A stretch of 64,000 nucleotides of DNA, taken from assembly GCF_000948975.2 (NCBI RefSeq), contig NZ_CP059736.1, forward strand, positions 1-64,000. Reading direction: 5' to 3'. The translations under genes and the position numbers were made by a program. This stretch comes from Thalassomonas actiniarum (GTDB lineage: Bacteria; Pseudomonadota; Gammaproteobacteria; Enterobacterales; Alteromonadaceae). Positions 17,774-25,072 of this stretch are shown here, piece after piece (the first letter of the stretch is position 1; every line of letters starts with the position of its first letter). The notes beneath the pieces are model-generated. The model had not been told where the DNA came from. It did not search any database and worked only from the letters and a program-made list of their open reading frames with translations.

Positions 17774-17910
17774 TAATTGAGCAATACTTTTATTTATTCT
17801 GATAAAGATATCTGAATTAAGGCCGCTTCGTGACAATTACTGTCCTTTAGGTTTTATTTTTACGACTCGATGGTACCTTTAGTATTCATTAAGGGCAGTT
17901 CCGTGCGTAT

Positions 17911-17947
17911 AGAAGACATTAACTCTTTGAACAAGTAAATGTCTTCT
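17911..17947. repeat. Inverted repeat between the WYL gene and the CBASS operon end
   Basis: AGAAGACATT (17911-17920) and AATGTCTTCT (17938-17947) are exact reverse complements with a 17-base loop. It lies in the convergent gap, so it may end transcripts from both sides, although no T tract follows. Confidence 0.45.
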
Positions 17948-18038
17948 GAGAGCGAGGAGCGGTCATTAACATTGTTTATCAAATCAAACTTTCTGTATGC
18001 AATGCCACTGTTGTGCTGTCGTAACATTATAGACTTTT

Positions 18039-18284
18039 CTAACGTTTTTTATTGGACTGTGACAACACCGAAGCAGCCAGTGATTTTGTCACATCGCTAT
18101 ACTTGTCGCTTTGCAAGACCGATGAAGCGACGCTTTCCATTTCAGCACCTGTCTGGTGTGATGTTCCAGCTTGGCTAAGCACTGAACCAGCCAGGGTTTT
18201 CTGTATTTGAGAAGAACCACTACCCGTCAAAATAGACGATGCCAGTGATGCCATCTGTGATGAACTTTGCTTTTTGTTAGTCAT
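18039..18284 (-). CDS. Small two-repeat protein at the end of the CBASS operon, unknown
   Basis: An 81-residue serine/alanine-rich protein with two related units: MASLASSILTGSGSS...KTLAGSVLSQ (about 11-38) and MESVASSVLQSDKYSD...KSLAASVLSQ (about 49-76). Each unit looks like two short amphipathic helices. A good ribosome site (AAGGAGG) precedes the ATG, and the gene begins only 28 bases after the effector stop, so it belongs to the operon. No function recognised. Candidate roles, all inference, are a ligand sponge, an effector partner or an anti-toxic protein for the membrane effector. Confidence 0.8.
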   Translation of the reverse strand: MTNKKQSSSQMASLASSILTGSGSSQIQKTLAGSVLSQAGTSHQTGAEMESVASSVLQSDKYSDVTKSLAASVLSQSNKKR

Positions 18285-18312
18285 AATTGACCTCCTTTTT
18301 CACGATTAAATT

Positions 18313-19416
18313 TCAAGCCACATACATAAATTCGGTATGGGCGATTACTGCTCCCTCTCCAATTTCGTGAGGGATCTTTAAACACCAGGGATATCTCACT
18401 GGTTTTTGACGTTCGTATTGGTAGACGGAAATGCTGGGCAGGTTACGCTTGTCGTATGCCTGTCCGAATCGAAATGCGATGCTGTTTTGAGATGCCAATA
18501 TTAAATGTATTTGCTCTACACCTTGACCAAGCAGCATCTTGCAGTACTCAAAAAACTCCCCACTTAATCGGTCTTGTTTTTCTTTTGACCAGTGATTATT
18601 TCTATCTAGCGAGGGCAGTGATAGATAGTGAATGGGGAGATTGGTAAACACGGAAGAAATGGCCTGCCTGTCAACGGGATAAGACACCGATATCGCGAGT
18701 ACAACAGATTTTCCTGTAATCGATGGTCGTTCAACCATGAACTTCTCTTCATCATCACTTCCATCCAATCTACGCCAATCCGTTTTATCTCGGTCCCAGT
18801 CGTATACGGTAATTTGACTTTCATCATCTAGCAGGTAGCCAGTATAGAACGAAAATGGGACCGGAAAAACTCCGCCATATGCAATAGTGATATCTGACGC
18901 AGCCGACTGGCTAGTCTTCTCTGCAATACTAATCTTTAAGTTACTAACCTTGGTTAACGCCAAATCAGGTCTAGTGATCACATTGTCGATAATCCGCTCC
19001 CTGATATCGTTCACTATCGTATCAACCAGCCAAGAGCAATTTCTTTTAACATACTCGCCCAACGGTGAATCTGACGTATCTACCAAGCCCCTTTGCTCGA
19101 TAACAATGGTTTTCTTTTTAGCATTTCGCTTGCTTTCATCTCGATAGCGCTGGTATTCCCAGACTGCACCCCATACGATTGTTGCAATCCCTACAAAGAA
19201 TCCAATTGTGAAGAATAACTGCGCAGTACTGGAAGATTGATAACCTAGCTCCAGTGACCTTTCTGCATCCTTGTATACTAAAGTTAGCGCCCAACTTCCG
19301 ACCAGTGTCGCTAATAAAATACTGCCCCCAACCCTTAAAACAATCAGTGCTGGAGAGCGCTTTCGAAAAAACCAATCTGCGGCTTTTTCAATAAAATAGC
19401 TGATTGCTTTTTTCAT
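18313..19416 (-). CDS. CBASS effector, two-helix membrane protein with SAVED domain
   Basis: A 367-residue protein. Two transmembrane helices (about 26-46 and 66-86) are followed by a soluble region ending in a SAVED domain (about 180-367), recognised from the strand-helix pattern with the late block EQIHLILASQNSIAFRFGQ and then the core-facing SISVYQYER. SAVED domains bind cyclic oligonucleotides made by the CD-NTase; on binding, 2TM-SAVED effectors are thought to assemble and break the inner membrane, killing the infected cell. The start overlaps the stop of the E2 gene by 4 bases (ATGA). The operon order CD-NTase, E2, effector is typical of short type II CBASS. Confidence 0.85.
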   Translation of the reverse strand: MKKAISYFIEKAADWFFRKRSPALIVLRVGGSILLATLVGSWALTLVYKDAERSLELGYQSSSTAQLFFTIGFFVGIATIVWGAVWEYQRYRDESKRNAKKKTIVIEQRGLVDTSDSPLGEYVKRNCSWLVDTIVNDIRERIIDNVITRPDLALTKVSNLKISIAEKTSQSAASDITIAYGGVFPVPFSFYTGYLLDDESQITVYDWDRDKTDWRRLDGSDDEEKFMVERPSITGKSVVLAISVSYPVDRQAISSVFTNLPIHYLSLPSLDRNNHWSKEKQDRLSGEFFEYCKMLLGQGVEQIHLILASQNSIAFRFGQAYDKRNLPSISVYQYERQKPVRYPWCLKIPHEIGEGAVIAHTEFMYVA

Positions 19417-19904
19417 CGTCCGCTTTCCTCAATTACATCGTGTTCAACACCTCCACCATCCCACACTCCGCTATGTAACCAAAACTCATAGTAAAACAAC
19501 CACACGGACGCCCAAGGCAAAATAGTGTCAGCAAGAAACATAGTGGGTTGCCACTCGCTGACTTTGTTTTTTTTCTTGATTACAGGTAGGTAGAGGCAGA
19601 GCTGCGTCCCTTTAATACCTGTTTGATTCTGGTAGGTATGGGGGATTTTTCGATCTTCAGCCAAAGCAGATAAATCAGGATCTTTAACTATACAGACGGG
19701 AGGGTGACTGAGAGTATACTTTATAACCACCCTATACTCCCTTGAAAACGGCGTCGGTTTAAGTATTCCCTCCCACTGTACCGTCTTATCATTATCAATA
19801 ATCACGACCGTTCCTGGGCAATATCGCTTAAGCGCCATATATTGTTCTCCAATGCCAATTAAGGGCAGCTCTAATCGCTTCAAAAACGACGGATCAGTCG
19901 CCAT
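19413..19904 (-). CDS. CBASS stand-alone E2-like enzyme (short type II)
   Basis: A 163-residue protein with the bacterial E2 pattern: IPHTY, then GTQLCLYLP with the probable catalytic cysteine C103, then PTMFLADTILPWASVWLFYYEFWL and a closing GVWDGGG. In short type II CBASS this enzyme acts without E1 or JAB partners and primes the CD-NTase through its C-terminus. The chosen start, ATG 19904, lies inside the end of the CD-NTase gene (11-base overlap) and has AAGAGG at good spacing; the longer open frame upstream only runs through the CD-NTase gene. Overlap on both sides makes E2, cyclase and effector one coupled unit. Confidence 0.85.
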   Translation of the reverse strand: MATDPSFLKRLELPLIGIGEQYMALKRYCPGTVVIIDNDKTVQWEGILKPTPFSREYRVVIKYTLSHPPVCIVKDPDLSALAEDRKIPHTYQNQTGIKGTQLCLYLPVIKKKNKVSEWQPTMFLADTILPWASVWLFYYEFWLHSGVWDGGGVEHDVIEESGR

Positions 19905-21144
19905 AGAATTGATTCCTCTTAACTGGCACGACATCATTGACAACTCGTGAGGTTGAGTGTGCCTTTCCAGCAACTGCTGCTGTTATAGCTCCTGTACCTA
20001 GCACAATCCCAAGGTTGCTATTACTTCGGTTCGCATTAACCGCTTCAACAATTCGATCCTTAGCGGCAAGTACAGGCCTTTCTCCGAATGCTCCTGACAA
20101 CGCGGTAAAGACGTTATCCATACCTCGGTTATTTTCACTTGCCAAACGCTCAAACATATCTACTGTGGCCTGATGCCAAGCGTAAAAGGCTTCGCGTTTT
20201 TTTTGCCCTTCCTGCCTTTCCTCCCGATTCCACTTTTCAGCGTAATTTTCGGCTCTCATCGTTGGATTTGCGATTAACACTTCGTCATAAAAGGTCTCAA
20301 TGTGATGTGGCATTAACTCGATAACGTCCAGTATCAAGTCGAACTCGTTATCATATTCTCTTCCAGACTTTATAACTTCGACATAGGCTCGGCAGGCCAA
20401 CGTCGTGATTATCACTGAGATTGGCTTGAAATCAGCATGAGGGTTACCTTCAAGTTGGGACCAAACATCGCGATGGTGTTTTAGAATTTGAATAATCCGA
20501 TTCAGCGGTTTCTTCTTCGTCTGATCTGGTAATTCAGCAACAGATTTTTTGGATAGTGCTTCTAAAAATACGTGTGACCTGCGTATGACTGGCAACATAG
20601 CGCAGGCTTTATCAAACCCTTGAGCCATGCCTTCTGGGTTCGATTCCTTAAAGCCTGTGCGCTTATCGACAACCCATAAAGGATGCCCCGGTAACTCCTC
20701 AAGCTCATATGCCTTGGCCGGCGTGATATCTAGGTGATAGTCACCTTTGTAGTTAATCCGAAGACCTCTGGGTAAATCTTCCACCAATTCCTTATATACA
20801 TCACTATCTAGAAGGTGCTGCTTGACCACTTTGACGATTTCATCTCTTGTTGCATATCTAGCATTGGGTAAAAACAGGATCAGATCTACGTCAAATTCTT
20901 CCTGAGATAGAGGCTTATTTGTTGTCCGCAGTCTCATAGACCCCTGCGGATATATCTGCGCCCCTTCGAGCAAAGAATCGTCACAACTCGCCAGATAATT
21001 ACCAACGGCGTTATAGGCTGTCTCGATACGCTCACGCTGTGTTTTCGTCAGGTCGAGGTTATCGAACACAGAATCCAGCATTTCCGCCAACATAGATTTC
21101 TGGTGCTCGCTTAGAGCACGAGCATTAGTAAATAACCTGGTCAT
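19894..21144 (-). CDS. CBASS CD-NTase (cyclic oligonucleotide synthase)
   Basis: A 416-residue nucleotidyltransferase. The polymerase-beta-like active site is complete: QGSMRLRTT (G68, S69), DVD (D85, D87) and a third acidic residue in YHLDITP (D139). The helical second domain follows (about 190-330). On phage sensing it should make a cyclic di- or trinucleotide for the SAVED effector; the exact product cannot be read. The C-terminus ends NQFYGD and is glycine-containing and flexible (from about 365), which suits handling by the E2. One unusual point is the acidic last residue after glycine. It begins 12 bases after the YdjM-like gene, so the two are probably co-transcribed. Confidence 0.9.
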   Translation of the reverse strand: MTRLFTNARALSEHQKSMLAEMLDSVFDNLDLTKTQRERIETAYNAVGNYLASCDDSLLEGAQIYPQGSMRLRTTNKPLSQEEFDVDLILFLPNARYATRDEIVKVVKQHLLDSDVYKELVEDLPRGLRINYKGDYHLDITPAKAYELEELPGHPLWVVDKRTGFKESNPEGMAQGFDKACAMLPVIRRSHVFLEALSKKSVAELPDQTKKKPLNRIIQILKHHRDVWSQLEGNPHADFKPISVIITTLACRAYVEVIKSGREYDNEFDLILDVIELMPHHIETFYDEVLIANPTMRAENYAEKWNREERQEGQKKREAFYAWHQATVDMFERLASENNRGMDNVFTALSGAFGERPVLAAKDRIVEAVNANRSNSNLGIVLGTGAITAAVAGKAHSTSRVVNDVVPVKRNQFYGD

Positions 21145-21156
21145 GGCCTACCTCTA

Positions 21157-21522
21157 TTATAGTTTTCCAAGTAAGGGCAAGCCCTTGGGTGTTGATGCAT
21201 CACACATTAAGTGACTAAGGTAAGCTACTCCACCAATTAACATTAACCCCCTAACAAATTTTTCAACCGGCTCTGCTGGTGACCATCGATATGTTTTCAG
21301 CAATCCAGCAGAAAGTAAGGTCAGTACAGTTACACCATGAAAAAATTGTCTGTGGTTGGGATGAAAAGCAGGTTCTAAAATATCCGGCAGTTTTCCCATA
21401 AATGCTCCAACAACTGGAGCTATAGCAATATGGTGGCTGGCAGGGTGCTTATTTTTATCAAGTAAAGCAGTAGTCACACTAACCCCAGCTCCAACCAACA
21501 TATGTGTCTTTGCGTTTGGCAT
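21157..21522 (-). CDS. YdjM-like membrane metal-dependent hydrolase family protein (DUF457-like)
   Basis: A 121-residue membrane protein with the motif set of the YdjM/DUF457 family: THMLVGAG at the start, HRQFFHG in the middle, and HLMCDASTPKGLPLLG at the end, with histidine and aspartate residues placed to bind metal. Three to four hydrophobic segments are visible (about 7-20, 30-45, 60-78, 85-105). It is the first gene of the CBASS transcript. Its role there is unknown; a membrane repair or lipid-modifying job linked to the pore-forming effector is speculation. The upstream region holds the tandem repeats shared with the divergent sigma-like gene. Confidence 0.75.
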   Translation of the reverse strand: MPNAKTHMLVGAGVSVTTALLDKNKHPASHHIAIAPVVGAFMGKLPDILEPAFHPNHRQFFHGVTVLTLLSAGLLKTYRWSPAEPVEKFVRGLMLIGGVAYLSHLMCDASTPKGLPLLGKL

Positions 21523-21538
21523 ATATTTTTATCCTAAT

Positions 21539-21740
21539 TAATTCGGTAACATCTAAACGTACAGCTCTGTCCTATTAATTAAGACGGAACCCTGGTCAGA
21601 AACTGGACATTGTTTAGAAAATTATTTTTTGTCCTTACTAATTTGGTAACATCCAAACATGCAGTTTTGCCCTATACCTATTAAGGCGGAGCTCACGTAA
21701 TAAACTGGACAATGTCCAGAAAATTTATTTTTGTCCGTCT
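21539..21740. repeat. Two tandem ~100-bp direct repeats between divergent operons
   Basis: Unit 1 (21539-21638) and unit 2 (21639-21740) share TAATT-GGTAACATC-AAAC, then CTGGACA-TGT--AG, then a TTATTTTTTGTCC-like end. Each unit carries one copy of the operator-like CTGGACA...TG motif at the same place. The repeats fill the whole gap between the CBASS operon and the sigma-like module, which suggests promoter or operator duplication. Confidence 0.7.
21705..21719. promoter_or_regulatory. Perfect 15-base palindrome, candidate operator
   Basis: CTGGACAATGTCCAG is a perfect dyad around one central base. A degenerate copy CTGGACATTGTTTAG lies at 21603-21617 in the first repeat unit. A related sequence (CTGGACGTTGTCAATGTCC) follows the ImmA-like gene at 23521. 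It does not match the LexA box (CTGT-N8-ACAG). The two copies are 102 bases apart and face both promoters. Confidence 0.6.
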
Positions 21741-21753
21741 TAGGGAATAGCAA

Positions 21754-22296
21754 ATGAAGGAATACGACTACTACACGGTCGATGAGATATTGCAGGCGCT
21801 GGAGTCAAATACTGATGATGTACTTACAAGAGCGACAATAATTTCAAAAAAGTTCGTGAAAGAATATAGACTCGCTGTTGAAGCTGAAGATGTTTTTAAT
21901 GAAGTATTAGCGCGGATTCTCGACGATACGAGGCATGTGCCTAAAGATGTCTCATTATCATTTTCGATTGGCCAGGTGATTAAGAGCATCTGCCAAGGGA
22001 TGGCGGAACGAAATCAAGAAAAAGTTTTCAAATACTCAGAGCCAATTGATGACCACAACGAAACGATTGCTGCTTCAACCGCTGATAATGATGACAGTAC
22101 AGATCCAAGGTGGAATATTTTATTGGGTCTTTTCAGTAAGGATGCCAACGCTATGAGGTTTTTATCAGCAACACAAGAAGGCCTGAATAAATCGGCAATC
22201 GTGAGTTCTGTTTTTGATGGTGATGAGAAAGCCTATGACACAACACGTAGGCGAATAGTAAGGAACGGACAAAAATACTTAAAGGAGACAGGATGA
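21754..22296 (+). CDS. Sigma-70-like small regulatory protein, first gene of a module facing CBASS
   Basis: A 180-residue protein. Residues 35-55 (YRLAVEAEDVFNEVLARIL) resemble sigma region 2.1-2.2, the core-binding helix of ECF-like sigma factors. A loose acidic linker follows (about 95-115), then a possible helix-turn-helix near the C-terminus (GLNKSAIVSSVFDGDE, then TTRRRIVRNGQKYL) in the place of region 4. It is smaller and more divergent than true ECF factors, so sigma activity is an inference. It lies 32 bases after the second tandem repeat and overlaps the next gene by 4 bases. Divergent from the CBASS operon, it is a candidate activator of it. Confidence 0.6.
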   Translation: MKEYDYYTVDEILQALESNTDDVLTRATIISKKFVKEYRLAVEAEDVFNEVLARILDDTRHVPKDVSLSFSIGQVIKSICQGMAERNQEKVFKYSEPIDDHNETIAASTADNDDSTDPRWNILLGLFSKDANAMRFLSATQEGLNKSAIVSSVFDGDEKAYDTTRRRIVRNGQKYLKETG

Positions 22297-22724
22297 TGGC
22301 TAACAAAGAGATAAACAATTTACTCGACGACATCATGATCGAGCATATTGCCAATGCTCCAGTTAGTGAGCTTATGGCTGAAGACAACCTAACTTCTGAT
22401 GATATAGTAACGACGCAAGCACGATTTCTTGGTCGAGTGCATGAATGTAAACAACAATACAAAAAAGCTAGGCTTAAGAATGCCAGGTCGCAACTAGAAA
22501 TTGAAAAGAAAAAGCATGAAGCCGTAGATGTTATGGCCTACCTGGCGACGAAAGGTAAGGATGCAAGAGATGTTCTTGTCGAACTGTTTGTTCAGCAAAA
22601 ACTACCTGAGAATCTAACCCTAGCTCATCGAGAAGGAAAAGAATTTACCGACGAAGATGCTCAGCAAATATTAGCAAACTTGATAGCTATGGGAGCAATT
22701 GACGTTGACAATAAAGGCGATTAA
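22293..22724 (+). CDS. Helical protein of unknown function, second gene of the module
   Basis: A 143-residue, mostly alpha-helical and charged protein (coiled-coil-like stretch about 45-80: RVHECKQQYKKARLKNARSQ). No family recognised. The start ATG overlaps the stop of the sigma-like gene and is preceded by a strong AAGGAG. The end overlaps the start of the metallopeptidase gene. Its place between a sigma-like protein and an ImmA-type protease is where an anti-sigma or repressor substrate would be expected, which would make it the likely protease target; this is inference only. Confidence 0.75.
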   Translation: MMANKEINNLLDDIMIEHIANAPVSELMAEDNLTSDDIVTTQARFLGRVHECKQQYKKARLKNARSQLEIEKKKHEAVDVMAYLATKGKDARDVLVELFVQQKLPENLTLAHREGKEFTDEDAQQILANLIAMGAIDVDNKGD

Positions 22725-23508
22725 GGATTTTGTCGAGTCGTTATATATTGACGAATTTGCTATATCAGAACCAGGTGAGATAGACATTGAAGCAATCGCA
22801 TTTGAACAGCAGGCAATCGTATTAGAAAAGCCTCTAAACGGCTGTGAGGCAATGATTATTGGCGCTGGGGACAAGGCGACTATCACCGTCAATTCAACCA
22901 GCGATGCACCCCGAAAACGATTTTCTGTCGGACATGAGCTGGGGCATTGGTTCAAAGACCGTGGAAAAGTCGGCAATTTGTGTTCACACAGTGATATGGA
23001 GAATCCTAGTGGCGTTTCGCGAAGTCGTGAAAACATAGCCAATAGTTATGCTTCCGAACTTCTTATTCCTACCTATCTATTAAGGGAACCGTTGGCAGGA
23101 AGTAGGCTGGATTTGGACTTAATCAGTTCGGTAAAATCTGCCTTTGACACAAGCTTTATGATGACTTTGCGTCGTATCATTACTAGCGATCACCATATGG
23201 GCCACTTTGTTATTTATCGTAAAGATGGAAGCCGGTATCTGTTCGATAAAAATAGCAATTTACCTGGGTGTTTCTTTCCAACTAATACTGTGCCAGAAGG
23301 CTCAAAGATTCATGATTTGATTGTTAATAATGTTAAATCTGGCTCAGGCGAGGTGGATGGAAGTGTGTGGTGCCGGGAAGGTTGGGCGGACGATGCTACT
23401 GTTTACGAGCATGCGTTTCAATATCACGATGACATGTTTATAAGTCTAGTTTGGTGGAAAAATGAAGAACCTATTTGGCAGTGTATTAGTAGTAAAGAGG
23501 AGCTATGA
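22705..23508 (+). CDS. ImmA/IrrE family metallopeptidase, third gene of the module
   Basis: About 267 residues. The zinc-protease motif HELGHWF (H77, E78, H81) and a downstream glutamate helix (ENIANSYASELLIP) are the ImmA/IrrE signature; this family cleaves repressors or regulators in response to DNA damage or other signals. The C-terminal half (about 150-267) is an added domain with several tryptophans and ends in VWWKNEEPIWQC; it may sense the signal. TTG 22705 is the preferred start because GGGAG lies 9 bases ahead; TTG 22699 is too close. In other CBASS loci a repressor/metallopeptidase pair (CapH-CapP) has this role, so a comparable switch is likely here with different partners. Confidence 0.85.
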   Translation: MTIKAIKDFVESLYIDEFAISEPGEIDIEAIAFEQQAIVLEKPLNGCEAMIIGAGDKATITVNSTSDAPRKRFSVGHELGHWFKDRGKVGNLCSHSDMENPSGVSRSRENIANSYASELLIPTYLLREPLAGSRLDLDLISSVKSAFDTSFMMTLRRIITSDHHMGHFVIYRKDGSRYLFDKNSNLPGCFFPTNTVPEGSKIHDLIVNNVKSGSGEVDGSVWCREGWADDATVYEHAFQYHDDMFISLVWWKNEEPIWQCISSKEEL

Positions 23509-23937
23509 GCTAGGTTAATGCTGGACGTTGTCAATGTCCGCAATTGGTCATAGCTGACCTTTTTCACTTACGAAAGGTCATATATCCAGTGACTGCTTTA
23601 TGGTATTAGCAGAGCTGGTCAGCCATAAATTAGTGCTTTAATATTGGAAAATCACATAAGGCTAAGGCAGATTTTTCCTCCCTTCGGAACGAAGAAACAA
23701 CTTTTAAAATTCACCTCAAAAAAAGACCAATTCACTATTGATTTCCTCGTGAATTGGTCTTTGCTTAATAATGCTATCCAAGCCCAAAAGGAGAGCATTT
23801 ATTTCAATAATTCCATTGTCGAATTGTTGTAATAACAACCGTTACTACCCGCTGTTAAGTAGTAACTTAAATCGCAACCCCTGAGTGCGTCCACACCCAG
23901 AGGTCGCTAACCACAACGAATTCCGTAGGAGTACGTC
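23509..23937. other. Region between the ImmA-like gene and symE
   Basis: Holds a CTGGACGTTGTCAATGTCC dyad right after the ImmA-like stop, two GGTCATA/GGTCAG half-repeats (23546-23625) and then the symE leader, which is conserved with the second symE copy 31 kb away from about 23705 to the start codon. Also contains the strong minus-strand terminator at 23718-23762 and a stem AACCCCTGAGTG...CACCCAGAGG near 23876-23905. Confidence 0.5.
23718..23762 (-). terminator. Terminator of a probable antisense RNA to symE
   Basis: AAAGACCAATTCAC (23722-23735) and GTGAATTGGTCTTT (23749-23762) form a perfect 14-bp stem. Read on the minus strand the stem is followed by a run of seven T (the A run at 23718-23724), an ideal rho-independent terminator. 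No minus-strand gene lies to the right, so the RNA that ends here must begin in the symE leader or start region. Confidence 0.7.
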
Positions 23938-23945
23938 ATGGCTAA
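23720..23945 (-). ncRNA. Putative SymR-like antisense RNA
   Basis: SymE toxins in other bacteria are held off by an antisense RNA transcribed across the ribosome site and start codon. Here the leader ending at the symE ATG is conserved between two distant copies, contains internal stems, and ends on the minus strand at a perfect terminator. The start point is a guess placed near the start codon; I saw no clear minus-strand promoter. Confidence 0.4.
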
Positions 23946-24222
23946 ATATCATCATAGACCAGAGCCAGTCTCGGCAAAAGTAAAATATCCTATTTATCGG
24001 CAACTTACCGTGCAAGAAACTGTTTGCACCACAGCTTCAAAAACCCGAGGCATAGGGGTTAACTATGTGCCCGTCAAGCTTGAGCCTTGTGTTGTGCTCA
24101 GGGGAAAATGGCTGCGCCTGGCCGGTTTCTCTGTCGGGCAAAAGCTCAGTATTGTTGTCAATCAGGCAGAGTTGGTGATCACACCTAAACAAACGGAGCC
24201 AAACCTGTCCGCTGAAAACTAA
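23938..24222 (+). CDS. symE: SymE-type toxin, copy 1
   Basis: A 94-residue protein whose C-terminal half is a SymE toxin domain: GKWLRLAGFSVGQKLSIVV then AELVI, the swapped-hairpin AbrB-like fold. Known SymE proteins are SOS-induced and bind or cut nucleic acid. TAGGAG sits 6 bases ahead of the ATG. The product is nearly identical to copy 2 at 55444-55728. Differences cluster in the last 15 residues. No LexA box is obvious upstream, so SOS control is not shown here. Confidence 0.85.
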   Translation: MAKYHHRPEPVSAKVKYPIYRQLTVQETVCTTASKTRGIGVNYVPVKLEPCVVLRGKWLRLAGFSVGQKLSIVVNQAELVITPKQTEPNLSAEN

Positions 24223-24251
24223 CCCCGGGCTTTATTGAAAAGCCATAAGTT

Positions 24252-24284
24252 AAGCTGCTGTATTTAAAGTAGGAACAGCAGCTT
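24252..24284 (+). terminator. Hairpin after symE copy 1
   Basis: AAGCTGCTGT and ACAGCAGCTT form an exact 10-bp stem with a 13-base loop, followed by only TATCT. The same place in copy 2 has lost the right arm. Confidence 0.5.
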
Positions 24285-24442
24285 TATCTAACGGGAATAG
24301 CCCGCTCAAATCAGTTCAACAGCTAATGCATCGATGCCAGGCAGGTGTTATTTCTAGTATGGTTGTTTGTTTCTTGAACAAAAAATTGCTTTGATTAACT
24401 TAACAACGTAAGATTTTAGAAATAACTAGCAAGGAAAAGCTA

Positions 24443-25069
24443 ATGTCTGACTATAAGGAGCGTAGTTCTTCGTATTTCCGTTTTCGTCCCCTGTATTTGC
24501 TGCTCGTGCCTTGCCTGTTTGCTTTATCTGTATTTAGTATGGGAGCCGATATGTTTGCTTGGTTTAAGAAAAAAGAAGCCTATTTATGTCCTGAGGTTAA
24601 AGGCGTAGTCAAAGAGTATGGTAAACCTGTCGCCAAGATTAAGGTGTTACGGCAACTTATTTACATGGATGATAAAAAACGCCTTGACCATGCGGTAACC
24701 GATTTTAACGGGAGTTTTTCTTTTCCTGAAGTAATTATTCAATCCAGAATTGCAAGCAACCCGCTTTCAGAGCAACGGGTGACACAAAATATTTATATTG
24801 AAAGAGATGAACAAGTATACCGGTTATGGGGAGCTGCCCAAACAACTTTCAAGGAAGTGCCCGAATACAGTAAAAAACTGTCATTTTTAAACTGTGAACT
24901 CACCAACAAACGTGTTGATTTTGAGTTTACTCACTACAATCCGAACCGTAAAAATATCGCCACTAGCATTTGCCGATGGCAAGAAGACTTTACACCTTAC
25001 ATGCTTTATGACGGTGATAAAGAATATGTAGTAAACAATGGAGATATCAACAGCTTAACGGATTGTTAA
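24443..25069 (+). CDS. Membrane-anchored protein with a carboxypeptidase-regulatory-like fold, lipase partner
   Basis: A 208-residue protein with one N-terminal hydrophobic segment (about 17-37) and a beta-rich domain starting KGVVKEYGKPVAKIKV and ending its first part DFNGSFSFPEV, the transthyretin/carboxypeptidase-regulatory pattern (DUF6795-like). The rest is exported if the segment acts as signal or anchor. It lies 3 bases ahead of the lipase gene, so the two are an operon. A cognate periplasmic binder or immunity protein for the lipase is plausible, because secreted lipases of type VI systems are often paired in this way, but no type VI gene is present in this window. Confidence 0.65.
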   Translation: MSDYKERSSSYFRFRPLYLLLVPCLFALSVFSMGADMFAWFKKKEAYLCPEVKGVVKEYGKPVAKIKVLRQLIYMDDKKRLDHAVTDFNGSFSFPEVIIQSRIASNPLSEQRVTQNIYIERDEQVYRLWGAAQTTFKEVPEYSKKLSFLNCELTNKRVDFEFTHYNPNRKNIATSICRWQEDFTPYMLYDGDKEYVVNNGDINSLTDC

Positions 25070-25072
25070 CTA

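Noticed and set aside
21705..21719. LexA box upstream of the YdjM-like gene
   Set aside because: E. coli ydjM is LexA-controlled, but CTGGACAATGTCCAG does not match CTGT-N8-ACAG.
23644..23832. 62-codon frame inside the symE leader
   Set aside because: It runs through the perfect terminator hairpin, and the homologous leader of copy 2 does not keep it open.
8626..24222. Prophage
   Set aside because: Only an integrase is phage-like; no capsid, tail, terminase or lysis genes are present.
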